Source: Hymenobacter gummosus
GTDB taxonomy: Bacteria; Bacteroidota; Bacteroidia; Cytophagales; Hymenobacteraceae
Assembly (NCBI RefSeq): GCF_003970915.1
Contig: NZ_RXOF01000012.1
Location: 141,658-205,657, forward strand
Direction of reading: 5' to 3'
Length of the DNA: 64,000 bases
Below, piece after piece: positions 24,034 to 33,526 of this stretch. How positions within the stretch are numbered: position 1 is the first letter of the stretch; the number at the start of each line of letters is the position of its first letter. Under the pieces are notes generated by a model. The model was not told the origin of the DNA. It was given only the letters and a program-made list of their open reading frames with translations, and did no database searches. The translations under genes and the position numbers were made by a program.

Positions 24034-25572
24034 CTAAGGCAGCAGCAGCAGGCGCCGGGCGGGGCCCAGCGGGCGGCCATCGGGCCCGAGCAGGCGGGCC
24101 AGGTAAGCCCCGGCCGGCAGGCCCGCCAGCGGCAGCACGGGGGCGCCGGTGCGCGGCAGCACCACGCGGCGCACCCGCTGCCCCAGCGGCGAGTACAGGC
24201 ACAGCGCGGCCCCGGCCGGCAGTGGGGCGGCCAGCTGCAGGGTGGCCTGGTCGCGGGCGGGGTTGGGGAACAGGCTCCAGGCCGGGGCGGGTGGCGCAGG
24301 TGGGCGGGCAGCGGTGACGACCGAAGCCAGACCGGCCGGCAGGGTGAGGCGGGCCACGTAGCCGCCCCCAGGCGTTAGGCAGGCACCAGTGACGAAGATT
24401 GTCCTCCCGTCAGCTCCGGGTGACAGATGAGATATAGCCAGACGGCTACACGCAGTGCTGGCGTATACATAAGTACCCAGTAACCGGCCTGTACTTCCGT
24501 TGAGGTGACGCAAATGGTAGCTGGAAGTAGTCTGCCCGCTATCAGCCAACACCAGCACTGAGCCGTCTCTAAGTTCTACGCTGTTAAGGTAACGGGGCGA
24601 GGAAGTGCCAGCCGGGCCGCGCAGCAAGTGAGTCCATACTGGATTCAGCTGTGCGTCTGCCTTTAGGGCGAAGGGTACCGTACGCCGGCCGCGGGCCGTT
24701 AGCGTGTCCACCGAGCCAATTAAAATGACGCCCCCATCTGTGAGGGGCAATAAATGGTTCGGGGTGTTGGCAAACGGTTCGCTGAGTGTGCCCGCAGGCG
24801 TGAGTGTGGCAGCGCGCAGCGAATCACCTGTTACCGGGTCTACTTGCATGAGTTTCAAGCGCCAACGCCCGCCGCCTGTATCAGGCAGGTAAAGAGAATA
24901 CAGCACAACCCGGCCCTGCGCATCGGTCTGCGCATCAAGCAGTCCGTCATTACGACTCCATGAATAGCCTCGAGCCCACCGTACCGCCCCTTGCTCGGTC
25001 AGGCTCACCAAGCGCGCATTGTTACGTGCGCTACCACTGTACTCGGCACGTAATGAGCCAAGCAGATAACCATTCGACGGGGGAGGAACCGGCTGCAGGG
25101 CAACACCCAATTCTCCCCCGCTAGTAGAGCCCTGGGTATAGGGGATACGCACGCGAAACGGCACAGCCCCGGCCGGGGTGAACTGTTGCATGTATGTGCC
25201 GATGGCGACGGAAGCCGTGGTGGGCACCCGCTCTTCGGTTACAAAACCAAAGTTGCCGTTGGGCAGCAAGCAGGCCGCTTGCTCACCCGAGAACTGCGGC
25301 AGGCCGGGACGCTGCCAGATGGAGTCGCCGGTGGCCGCATTGAGCAGCCAAAAGTGGCTGCGCAGAGTCGTAACGTTGCCCGTGGCAGCCATTGAGCAAA
25401 ACACAGTACCCTGCGATGTAGCCACGGCCCGCTTGACTACCTCAGGACGCACTACACCAAGGGTGGCGTGTAGCAGCCGCTCCCAGCGGATGCTTTGGGC
25501 CTGCGCTGCGCTGGCAGCAACCCATATTATGGTCACTACCAGCGCGAGGAGGCGAAAAAATGCACGAGTCAT
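24034..25572 (-). CDS. Secreted protein with T9SS type A sorting domain
   Basis: 512 aa. Signal peptide at 1-26 (FFRLLALVVTIIWVAASAAQ), a beta-propeller-like body with repeated blades (NGNFGFVTEE, GRVVLYSLYLPDTGGGRW, DGGVILIGS), and a C-terminal sorting domain opening with WSLFPNPARDQATLQL and ending in a basic tail. Such domains direct export across the outer membrane by the type IX system. Its ATG overlaps the stop of the preceding gene (TGATG), suggesting coupled translation. Same general design as the gene at 41315. Confidence 0.87.
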   Translation of the reverse strand: MTRAFFRLLALVVTIIWVAASAAQAQSIRWERLLHATLGVVRPEVVKRAVATSQGTVFCSMAATGNVTTLRSHFWLLNAATGDSIWQRPGLPQFSGEQAACLLPNGNFGFVTEERVPTTASVAIGTYMQQFTPAGAVPFRVRIPYTQGSTSGGELGVALQPVPPPSNGYLLGSLRAEYSGSARNNARLVSLTEQGAVRWARGYSWSRNDGLLDAQTDAQGRVVLYSLYLPDTGGGRWRLKLMQVDPVTGDSLRAATLTPAGTLSEPFANTPNHLLPLTDGGVILIGSVDTLTARGRRTVPFALKADAQLNPVWTHLLRGPAGTSSPRYLNSVELRDGSVLVLADSGQTTSSYHLRHLNGSTGRLLGTYVYASTACSRLAISHLSPGADGRTIFVTGACLTPGGGYVARLTLPAGLASVVTAARPPAPPAPAWSLFPNPARDQATLQLAAPLPAGAALCLYSPLGQRVRRVVLPRTGAPVLPLAGLPAGAYLARLLGPDGRPLGPARRLLLLP

Positions 25573-28034
25573 CAGTGAACAAGCACAAGTTTTTGGGTGC
25601 CGACGGGCCGGCCGCTTATCACTAACGTGCAGGCGTAAAAGCCTGCTGGCAACGTGGTCACAGGTATGGTGATGACGCCCTCTTTGGCTCCAATCAGCTG
25701 TTTACTTAGCACTTCCTTGCCTGTTTTGACGTCTCTAATACTTAACAGGGCTGGCACGTAATCCGGGGTGGTGTAGCGGAACTCAACTACATCATTGGCA
25801 GGATTAGGGTGCGGGACTTGCAAATAATCAATCACTGCCTTGCTTACTGTCGGCGGCACGGCTGGCCGAGTGGGTACCGAATCGGCCGTACAACGCAAAT
25901 GCGGATAAAACCGGCGCATCACTGTACAGGCATTGTTGGAATAGGCCGCATTGGTCTGGGCTGCCGCAGCTAACAAGGCACTGTCGGCGGGCGTAGGTTT
26001 GCCGCCGAGTGGCAGGTAGGCAAGGCGACCCAGCACATCGAAATAACGGACACGATTTGCCACGTTACGGTCGTTGGCGCTGTAGACTAATAACTGTTGG
26101 CGAACGGCCTGGGCCGCCGTTTCCTGCTGACGACGACGAAACTGGTCCATCAGGTAGAAGCTGAGTCGTTCAAATGCTGCGTGATTAAGCAGCGGCAGCG
26201 TTCCAACAAAATTCTGAAACGCCACTAATTGTCCTGTGGATTCGTGATGCCGCATAAGTAACTGCTCTAACTCCCAAAGTTGGGTCGGTGTACCTTGCCG
26301 CTGCCGTAAGCGGTTCATCCAGCCTACTACAGTTGTTGCTGTTGGTAAAACATTTCTGGGAGCAACAACTCCTACTGAATAGCCTCGTCGTGTTGTACAG
26401 GCATTAGCCGGGTCTGAGTTTGTGCCTGGAGCAAAGGGAGCCGTGGTAACGGTGTTTTGACTGCTAGGACCACTAATGGTTATTTGCTCCTGTGTAGAAG
26501 CAAATCTGAAGTATTTCAGTGCGTTGACGAAGCTTTCATTGAGTGCCTGCGTGGGAACGTTACTGAATATATTGCCGCAGGGTCTGGTATCACTTCCCAA
26601 CACTGTCTCGTTCGTGGGAGTTATCATCTGTTCTAAAAACAACCCCTTACTGTCCTGCGCTGCAGGCAGGTTAGTGTGGTCAAGCTGATTGCACTCGATA
26701 ACGGGCTCTAGGGTGAAATAGCTGTTGTCGTGAGCAAAGTACAAGCTCACCTGATTGTCACGCAGCTTGTTGTCCGCTATGAGCAGGGGAGCTACGCCTT
26801 GGTTGGAATCGTCCATCAGGTGAATCCCCGCGTCCAAGCGTCGAACGGTGTTGAGTTGCTTGATACTGACCTGGCACCTAGTGCGCACATCAATGCCTAT
26901 CTGGCGTTTAGCAACTAATGCGGGATTGGTGTTGACGCCGTCAATCGTATTACCAAGTACATTAATAGCCTGACAGTCGCTGCCGAGCAATTCAATACCG
27001 GTTACAGGATTGTTCGCGTCAAGTTGTGCAGTGGTAATGCCCAGGGATGGTACCTGGATGGTGTTGCTTGCTATGTCAATGCTAGTGGTACCTAGTTTTA
27101 GCCCCGTCCGAATGGCCGCGGCGTAATTGCGCTCGAAGGTGTTGCTACTTATTGCAATTTTTTTCCCTTCAACCTCAGCCCCTACGCGTAGACTCTGGAA
27201 TGTATTGCCGGTAATTTGAAAATCAGTGTAGTCTCCGTTGCTCAATAGCATACCGGTTTCCGTATACCACAAGTTATTACCGCTAGGTTGTACTGGCGCC
27301 AGCATGGAAGGCGGGTCGGAGGAAAAGATGCAGCCGACGATGCCCTCGCCTACTTTGGGAGTTGCTTTGTTGCCAACCATCACTCCATACCAGTTGTTGG
27401 TGAAGTTGGTGTTGGTCAGGTAGAGCTGTGGACCATTGCTTCCAGGTACGCAACTGGCGTCGGCGAAAATCCCGACTGACGCATCACGAATAATACTGCG
27501 ATAAACGCGCGTCCCAGCCTTAATTCGATAGGTGTAAATCTTGCTTTCAGCGCCGGCCAATACGCCACCCCAAACTGTTTCGCAGGTAGATGTAAGGGTG
27601 GCACCGTTCAATATGAGCGAAGATTTGTTGACTTCAATCCACGTTTTACGGTCAGAAAAGCCATTGAAATAATAATCCTGACAGATAGCGGACTTTACCT
27701 GTGCATTATTGGGCTCAATAAAAAACGTCGTGCCCGCAGTCAGTTCAAACGTGCCATTTGAAAGCCGCAGCGGCCCCAGCACGTGGTATTGACCGGAAAA
27801 CACGACGGTTCCACCGTACAAGCTGGCATCAATTTCCGTTGTGACGAAAGGGGTGCCTATTTCGTAGCTGTTCGCATTAGCTGGCTGGTTAAGTTGGGGA
27901 TTGTATGTTGCCGAACTGTTCTGAGCATAGGTATGGTCGCAAGGGCAGTAGCTGGCAGTAACTGAGGTAGTATGTGTAAAGCTGCCTATTGTTACCGTCA
28001 GCGTGTACGTTGTTGTACTGGTGATGCCTGACAC
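25572..28034 (-). CDS. T9SS-sorted beta-helix protein, 3' part of a frameshifted gene
   Basis: 820 aa from the internal ATG at 28034; the frame is open to about 28181 and the extra part reads as an Ig/PKD-like module (IYSWSPATGLSNTSVANPTV). The middle shows many right-handed beta-helix type repeats (ITGNTFQSLRVGAEVEGKKI, INVLGNTIDGVN). The C terminus is a type A sorting domain (HPNPANDVVEFRYTT to the end). The N-terminal part with the signal peptide is in another frame at 28178-28936, so on its own this product would lack a signal peptide. It looks like a large surface or adhesin-like protein. Confidence 0.82.
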   Translation of the reverse strand: MSGITSTTTYTLTVTIGSFTHTTSVTASYCPCDHTYAQNSSATYNPQLNQPANANSYEIGTPFVTTEIDASLYGGTVVFSGQYHVLGPLRLSNGTFELTAGTTFFIEPNNAQVKSAICQDYYFNGFSDRKTWIEVNKSSLILNGATLTSTCETVWGGVLAGAESKIYTYRIKAGTRVYRSIIRDASVGIFADASCVPGSNGPQLYLTNTNFTNNWYGVMVGNKATPKVGEGIVGCIFSSDPPSMLAPVQPSGNNLWYTETGMLLSNGDYTDFQITGNTFQSLRVGAEVEGKKIAISSNTFERNYAAAIRTGLKLGTTSIDIASNTIQVPSLGITTAQLDANNPVTGIELLGSDCQAINVLGNTIDGVNTNPALVAKRQIGIDVRTRCQVSIKQLNTVRRLDAGIHLMDDSNQGVAPLLIADNKLRDNQVSLYFAHDNSYFTLEPVIECNQLDHTNLPAAQDSKGLFLEQMITPTNETVLGSDTRPCGNIFSNVPTQALNESFVNALKYFRFASTQEQITISGPSSQNTVTTAPFAPGTNSDPANACTTRRGYSVGVVAPRNVLPTATTVVGWMNRLRQRQGTPTQLWELEQLLMRHHESTGQLVAFQNFVGTLPLLNHAAFERLSFYLMDQFRRRQQETAAQAVRQQLLVYSANDRNVANRVRYFDVLGRLAYLPLGGKPTPADSALLAAAAQTNAAYSNNACTVMRRFYPHLRCTADSVPTRPAVPPTVSKAVIDYLQVPHPNPANDVVEFRYTTPDYVPALLSIRDVKTGKEVLSKQLIGAKEGVITIPVTTLPAGFYACTLVISGRPVGTQKLVLVH

Positions 28035-28177
28035 CGTGGGGTTGGCAACACTGGTGTTGCTCAGGCCTGTTGCTGGGCTCCAAGAATAAATAGCGTTGCT
28101 GGAGGTGGGTAACGGAGTGGTACCCAGAGTAGCAGATGTTACACTGCCACATAATGAAACTGGTGCGCCAGCTTCTG

Positions 28178-28936
28178 TTACTTGATACCTACATCATCAA
28201 TCACATGGTAATCGACATCACTAGGAAAGCAGGATACCCCTCCGGTTGAAAAGCCTGGACCATTCTGGTAGGTAGGCTGGCCCTGGGGGTCGGTATGCGG
28301 CTCAAAGCTGCCGATGGTGACGTACCGTGCGTTGGAGGTAGCTAAGAATGCACCCGAAATCTGCTGCCAGCCTGTTTGCGCAGGCAACGGGATGGAATTA
28401 ACAATGTAATATTCCGGTAAGGGCGGCAACGGGCTCCAAGTGCTGGGGAAAGCCCATCTGCTGGTGCCAATACCCATTCCCAGCCGTTTGACTGCACGGT
28501 AGCTATTAGGCGACAGGTATGCATAAAACTCTGCATAATAGGCCTTGTTTGCCGTGAGCGGGGTTGGTAGCTGCTGTACAATTTGCTCTTGCGCAGGACC
28601 GGAATCGTAGTGACAACGTAGCCCCATGTACGCACTGCCGTTACTGTGGTCGGGAATTGGAATAGGCGTAGGCGACCCATTGATGTAGGTTGGGCAACTG
28701 GGGGTAGGTGGCTGGTTGGTGGGATGGAGACTAAAGTGGTATAAGTCAGGGGAGCCGTGGTTGGAAGCCCAATCTTTAGAAAGGTCCGGGTTAGTCGTTA
28801 GCTGATTGAGCAGAGGCGTTTGAAGTACAGTTTCAAAATTTCCATTGCTAACCAAGTTAACCTGTCCTTCAACTGAGCTTATAGAAATGGACAGGGCCGA
28901 GAGCAGCGTACACCAAAAGAGGAAAAGGTTTTTCAT
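28178..28936 (-). CDS. Signal peptide and jelly-roll module, 5' part of the frameshifted gene
   Basis: 252 aa. Signal peptide (LFLFWCTLLSALSISIS), then NLVSNGNFETV, the usual start of a beta-sandwich module in T9SS cargo, ending DYHVIDDVGIK and TAA. In the neighbouring frame the sequence continues at once with VTEAGAPVSLCGSVTSATLG into the Ig-like module of the next ORF. One extra A in the AA run at 28182-28183 would restore a single reading frame of about 1120 codons. Either a real disabling mutation, a phase-variation site or a sequencing error. Confidence 0.85.
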   Translation of the reverse strand: MKNLFLFWCTLLSALSISISSVEGQVNLVSNGNFETVLQTPLLNQLTTNPDLSKDWASNHGSPDLYHFSLHPTNQPPTPSCPTYINGSPTPIPIPDHSNGSAYMGLRCHYDSGPAQEQIVQQLPTPLTANKAYYAEFYAYLSPNSYRAVKRLGMGIGTSRWAFPSTWSPLPPLPEYYIVNSIPLPAQTGWQQISGAFLATSNARYVTIGSFEPHTDPQGQPTYQNGPGFSTGGVSCFPSDVDYHVIDDVGIK

Positions 28937-29030
28937 GGACTGAGAGTTTTACAGGTGAAAAAGAATGGAATGATGTGCGTTGTAGTTAAGCAAGAATTGT
29001 GAATAATCCTAATGGTCAATCAATTGTGTT

Positions 29031-31058
29031 CTAAAACACCCGCCGCTGGCGGCGCAGCTGCCACTCCAGCAGCAGCTCGAAGTAGGGCAGCAGGCGGGAA
29101 GAGGTGAGGGCCAGCTCCTCGGCGGTGTAGGTGCTGCCGGCGTAGGCCCCGCGGCCGGGGCGGTAGCGGTACAGGTTCTGCAGCTGCTGCAGCCACAGGG
29201 AGGTGGTGAGGGTGAGCGGGCCGGCGCGCCGCTCGTAGGCCAGCTCGGGGCCGTGCTGGCGGGTGAGGGTGCGCAGGTAGATGAGGCCGGCCGCGCCGGG
29301 GCCGTCGGGCAGCAGGGCGGCGCGCTGGTGGCTGCGCTGTTCCAGAAAGCGGTAACCGGCGCGCAGGCTGCTCTGGCCGCGCACGCCGCGCCAGCCCCGG
29401 CGCAGGCCCAGGCTCAGGTCGTGGATGATGGTGGTGTCGAGCGGGCTTTCCTTGAACTGCTGCCAGTTCAGCTGCCCGATGCGGGTTTCGCGGCGCTGGT
29501 AGTCCAGGCTCAGCAGCCACTGGGGGCGCAGCTCCCACTGCAGGTGCTGGTCCATTTCCAGCACCCGGCTGGCGCGGTTGCGCAGCTGCTCGGCGGCCCG
29601 GTCGCGCACCTGGTAGCTTACCCACAGGTGGTAGCTGGCCCGCCAGCTAAAGCGGCCCGGCGCCCAGGTAAAGCCCGGCTCCCAGTGCAGCAGGCGGTCG
29701 GAGTAGTTTTCGGCGCTCTGCTGGGCCTTGATGAAGATGAGCTGCCGGTACTCGCCCCACAGCCCCAGGGTGGTGCGGAAGGTGGGGTGCCAGCGCGAAG
29801 TCAGGCGCAGGCGCAGCTGGTGGCTGGCCTCGTCGCGGTCCTGGTAGTTCTCCTGGCTGGGCGTATCCACCCGCAGGAGCTGGGCGGTGCCGGCCCCGGT
29901 GAGCGAGTGGCGCGGGTGCAGCAGCCAGGTTACTTCGGTCTGCCACTGGGTGGTCCGCTCACTGATGTCCTTGATGCGTTCCTGCTGCTCGGCGGCCGCG
30001 AAGCGGGTGGGGGCGAGGAAGCGGTTGTTTTCGAGGTAATAGCCGCGCACCCGCTGGTGGTAGCCAAACTGCACCCGGGCCTGCAGCTTGCGGCGGGTGA
30101 TGAGCAGCTCCTGGCGGGTGTCGTACTCCTGCTGGCGGTAGCCCAGGTTCTGCACTGTGTCGGCCTCGGCGCGCAGACGGCGGTAGAGAAAGGCGCGGGC
30201 CGGCAGCAGCACGGTGTTATCGGAGCGGAAGGCGGCCTGGCCGGGCAGCTGGTACTGCCACTGCAGCTGGGCCGCAATGGTGTCGCTCTGGATGCGCTGC
30301 ACGTTGGCCGGCAGATAGTCCTCGGTGCGGGTGTTGCGGTAGCCCAGGCGCACCAGACCCTGGCTGTTCTCGTCGATGGGGCGGGAGTACACCACGTCGG
30401 CCAGGGCGCGGTGCCAGAGGCGCGGACCGAGGTGGCTCTGGGTGCTCACCAGCCGCAGGCCTACCGGTTCGGCCCAGGCGGCCAGGGGGCGCAGCAGGGC
30501 CGTCAGCTCCACGCCGTAGGTGGGGCCCAGGTCGTCGCGCTGGTTGCGCATGTCGTGGGTGAGGCCGCCGAGCAGGGCCACCCGCAGCGCGGAAATAGAG
30601 TCGAGGCTGGAGGCGGGGCGCAGGCGCTGCTGCCAGCCCACGCGCCCCAGCCAGGTCACCGTGCGGATGTGGTTGGCGTGGCTGTAGTCGTACACCACCT
30701 GCTGACCCACCTGCCAGTGCTGGCCCACCCCAATGAGGTGCAGCAGGTCGCCGCGGTAGTCCTCGCGCACGAAGGGCGGGCGGCCCCGCGAGTCGAGCAC
30801 CCAGTCGGTAAGCAGGCGGTAGCGCACCGTTTGGCGCCGGCCCAGGTGCCAGTGCCCGTAGGCCTCGCTCTGCTGGGTGTAGGTGCTCACCCCGATGCGC
30901 CGCGCGTGCAGGCGCAGCCCCACCAGGGTATCCAGCGGGGCCGGGGCAACCACGCCGTCGGGCACCGGCAGCTGGGCCCGGGCGGGCGGGGCCCAGCTCA
31001 GGCCCAGCCCCGCTGCCGCGGCCAGGGCGGCTCCCCAACGAAGAGCAAAGCGGCGCAT
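29031..31058 (-). CDS. Probable outer-membrane beta-barrel protein
   Basis: 675 aa from the ATG at 31058 (a start eight codons earlier is possible). Signal peptide to about residue 30 (AAAAGLGLSWAPPARAQL). The rest is made of alternating amphipathic strands with turns rich in Asp/Asn/Arg (QARVQFGYHQRVRGYYLENN, RASYHLWVSYQVRDRAAEQL) and ends with an aromatic C-terminal Phe (RRQRRVF), as expected for a barrel. No TonB plug or carboxypeptidase domain is seen, and no precise family was recognised. Confidence 0.75.
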   Translation of the reverse strand: MRRFALRWGAALAAAAGLGLSWAPPARAQLPVPDGVVAPAPLDTLVGLRLHARRIGVSTYTQQSEAYGHWHLGRRQTVRYRLLTDWVLDSRGRPPFVREDYRGDLLHLIGVGQHWQVGQQVVYDYSHANHIRTVTWLGRVGWQQRLRPASSLDSISALRVALLGGLTHDMRNQRDDLGPTYGVELTALLRPLAAWAEPVGLRLVSTQSHLGPRLWHRALADVVYSRPIDENSQGLVRLGYRNTRTEDYLPANVQRIQSDTIAAQLQWQYQLPGQAAFRSDNTVLLPARAFLYRRLRAEADTVQNLGYRQQEYDTRQELLITRRKLQARVQFGYHQRVRGYYLENNRFLAPTRFAAAEQQERIKDISERTTQWQTEVTWLLHPRHSLTGAGTAQLLRVDTPSQENYQDRDEASHQLRLRLTSRWHPTFRTTLGLWGEYRQLIFIKAQQSAENYSDRLLHWEPGFTWAPGRFSWRASYHLWVSYQVRDRAAEQLRNRASRVLEMDQHLQWELRPQWLLSLDYQRRETRIGQLNWQQFKESPLDTTIIHDLSLGLRRGWRGVRGQSSLRAGYRFLEQRSHQRAALLPDGPGAAGLIYLRTLTRQHGPELAYERRAGPLTLTTSLWLQQLQNLYRYRPGRGAYAGSTYTAEELALTSSRLLPYFELLLEWQLRRQRRVF

Positions 31059-31177
31059 AGCAAGCGGCGGAGCGGGTGGCAATTACGCCGTAAACTACTA
31101 CTTTCAGCAGCGGCCCGCAACCGGCCGGCGGGGCTTACTAGCATACATATGCGGTAGCGCACCCGGGCCGGGATTTG

Positions 31178-31185
31178 TACTTTTG
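31178..31185 (+). promoter_or_regulatory. TACTTTTG -7 promoter motif
   Basis: Exact TAnnTTTG match 123 bp before the OmpA-family gene, giving a leader of about 115 nt. A -33 element is not obvious. Confidence 0.5.
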
Positions 31186-31307
31186 AGCTGGCAATTGTCT
31201 TCGGCCGAAACTTACGGCCGGGTTGCGTCGTCTCTTCATCACCACCGCGGCCCTCGGGCCGTGCCTACTGCCGTGCGCAGTTCCACCGTTTTGCCCGCCT
31301 AGCTAGT

Positions 31308-33347
31308 ATGAGCATACGTTCTCTCGTTTTGTCCCTGGGATTGTTCGTGGCGGCCGTCAGCGCCCACGCGCAGCACGCCGTCTGGGCCGCCAAGGTCGTC
31401 GAAGTATCATCGCAGAAGGCCGAGGGCAAGGAAGCCTTTTCGCCCGAAAAAGTGCTGGGGGAGCCCAACGCCCTGCCCCTGGGCCAGATCAGCAACGAAG
31501 CCTGGATTCCGAAAAAGGAAGGCCCCAAGGAGTTTATCGAGGTAAAGTTTGCCAAGTCGGTAGTGGCCCGGCAGGTAACGGTGGTCGAGAACTTCAACCC
31601 CGGCTCCATCATCCGCATTGAGCTGGTGGACACCCGCGGCGAGCGGCACCAGGTGTACGAAAACCCCGCGCCCGGCCCCTTGCCCGAGCTGTTCCGCACC
31701 CTGCAGGTCACCTTCGGCCCGGGCACCTACCGCACCATCGGGGTGGTGGTGACGATGAACACGGCCAAGGTCAACGGCGTGAACCAGATTGACGCCATCG
31801 GCGTGGCCGACGTGACCGACGTGATGGTGAAGAAGGACTTCAAGACGATTCCTTCGGAAAGCATTTCCTTCGACTCGGCCATGGTGAACCTGGGGCCGAA
31901 CGTGAATACCAAGTACACCGAGGTGCGTCCCATCGTGGCCCCCGACGGCCGGACGCTGTTCTTCGCCCGGCAGGCCTCGCCGCAGAACGTAGGCGGGGCC
32001 AAGGACGGACAGGACGTGTGGTACTCCACCCTGACCAACCCCAAAACCAAGGCCTGGGGCCCGGCCAAGAACATGGCCTCGCCCATCAACTCGCCGGGGC
32101 CCAACGGCCTGGCCTCGGTATCGGCCGACGGCTCCTCGGCGGTGCTCATCAACGTGTACAACCCCGACGGCTCGCTCGACCCCAAGGGCGCCAGCATCAC
32201 CCGGCGCAAGGCCACGGGCTGGACGCAGCCGGAAAAGATTAACATTCAGGACTTCTACAACGACGACCCCGACAACGTCGACTTCTTCCTCAGCACCTCG
32301 GGCAAGCAGCTGCTGATGGCCGTGGACCGCAAGGACAGCAAGGGGCAGCAGGACCTGTACGTGAGCTTCCGCCAGGCCGACGGCTCGTTCTCGCGGCCCA
32401 TCAACCTCGGGGGCAACATCAACACCAAGGCGGCCGAATTTGCCCCCTTCCTGGCCCCCGACGGCAAGACGCTGTACTTCGCCTCCGAAGGCCTGGCCGG
32501 CTACGGCAAGGGCGACATTTTCTACGCCAAGCGCCTCGACGACAGCTGGACCAACTGGAGCAAGCCCCGCAACCTGGGCCCGGCCATCAACTCGCCGGCC
32601 ATGGACGCCTACTTCTCCCTCTCGGCCTCGGGTGAGGACGCCTACCTGGTATCGGAGCGCAACGGCACCGACGGCTCGCGCGACATTTTCCGCATCAGCC
32701 TCTCCTCCAACAACAAGCCCGAAGTGGTGGCCCTGGTGCGCGGCCGCGTGCTCGACGCGGCTACCAAGAAGCCGGTAGCCGCCACCGTGCGCTACGAAAA
32801 CCTGATTACGGGCGAGGAAATCGGGGTGGTGGAAACCAACGCTACCGACGGCACCTACACCATCGTGCTGCCCACCGGCGCCCACTACGGCTACCGCGCC
32901 GACGCCACCGGCTACCTCTCGGAGGACCAGAACCTGGACGTGACGGACCGCACCAAGTACTCGGAGGAAACCCAGGACCTGTACCTGATTCCGTTCGAGG
33001 TGGGCCAGAAGATCAAGCTGAACAACATCTTCTTCGCCCAGAGCAAGTACTACCTGCGCGAAAACTCCTACCCCGAGCTGCAGCGCCTGGTGAACATCCT
33101 GAAAAACTACCCGCAGGTGGAAATCGAGCTGCAGGGCCACACCGACAACCAGGGCGACCCGGCCCTGAACCTGAAGCTGTCGGTGGACCGCGTGAACGAA
33201 GTGAAGAAGTACCTGGTGCAGAAGGGTATCGGCGGCAACCGCATCAAAACCCAGGGCTTCGGCGACACCAAGCCCATTGCCCCGAACGACCAGGAAGATA
33301 CCCGCAAGCTCAACCGCCGGGTGGAATTCGTGATTACCAAGAAGTAA
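31308..33347 (+). CDS. OmpA-family protein with PD40 beta-propeller
   Basis: 679 aa. Signal peptide (SLGLFVAAVSAHAQ), an N-terminal sandwich domain (to about 170), a WD40-like/PD40 propeller at about 190-470 with repeated APDGRTLFFARQ, APDGKTLYFASEGLAGYGKG and DIFYAKR motifs, a carboxypeptidase-regulatory-like domain near 475-560 (VRGRVLDAATKKPVAATVRY), and a C-terminal OmpA domain (QGHTDNQGDPALNLKLSVDR, NRRVEFVI) that binds peptidoglycan. This architecture is common in Bacteroidota envelope proteins, including relatives of the gliding/T9SS component PorE. Confidence 0.93.
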   Translation: MSIRSLVLSLGLFVAAVSAHAQHAVWAAKVVEVSSQKAEGKEAFSPEKVLGEPNALPLGQISNEAWIPKKEGPKEFIEVKFAKSVVARQVTVVENFNPGSIIRIELVDTRGERHQVYENPAPGPLPELFRTLQVTFGPGTYRTIGVVVTMNTAKVNGVNQIDAIGVADVTDVMVKKDFKTIPSESISFDSAMVNLGPNVNTKYTEVRPIVAPDGRTLFFARQASPQNVGGAKDGQDVWYSTLTNPKTKAWGPAKNMASPINSPGPNGLASVSADGSSAVLINVYNPDGSLDPKGASITRRKATGWTQPEKINIQDFYNDDPDNVDFFLSTSGKQLLMAVDRKDSKGQQDLYVSFRQADGSFSRPINLGGNINTKAAEFAPFLAPDGKTLYFASEGLAGYGKGDIFYAKRLDDSWTNWSKPRNLGPAINSPAMDAYFSLSASGEDAYLVSERNGTDGSRDIFRISLSSNNKPEVVALVRGRVLDAATKKPVAATVRYENLITGEEIGVVETNATDGTYTIVLPTGAHYGYRADATGYLSEDQNLDVTDRTKYSEETQDLYLIPFEVGQKIKLNNIFFAQSKYYLRENSYPELQRLVNILKNYPQVEIELQGHTDNQGDPALNLKLSVDRVNEVKKYLVQKGIGGNRIKTQGFGDTKPIAPNDQEDTRKLNRRVEFVITKK

Positions 33348-33521
33348 ATGGTTAAATGGCTGAATGGGCTAAATTGTTGGCCGTTCAGGAGGCCACTTTC
33401 AACGGCACGGCCGGCTCTTTACGGGGCCGGCCGTTGTGCTTTTCAGTGGCCCGGGTACCGGCCGGCGGAGGAGCCCCGAACGATTAGCCATTTAACAATC
33501 TGACCATTCAGCCATTCCACC
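33348..33521. repeat. AAATGGCT-type bracket around a terminator
   Basis: Directly after the TAA stop, ATGGTTAAATGGCTGAATGG and CTAAATTGTTGG; on the far side GATTAGCCATTTAACAATC and CATTCAGCCATTCCACC end 5 bp before the next ATG. The arms are imperfect reverse complements and the centre is a terminator hairpin. Confidence 0.82.
33407..33443 (+). terminator. Terminator of the OmpA-family gene
   Basis: ACGGCCGGC and GCCGGCCGT form a 9-bp stem (33407-33415, 33426-33434), followed by TGTGCTTTT. It lies in the core of the repeat bracket. Confidence 0.65.
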
Positions 33522-33526
33522 AAAAG

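Noticed and set aside
29253-31157. Long plus-strand frame opposite the beta-barrel gene
   Set aside because: Antisense shadow in high-GC sequence with no signal peptide or domain.
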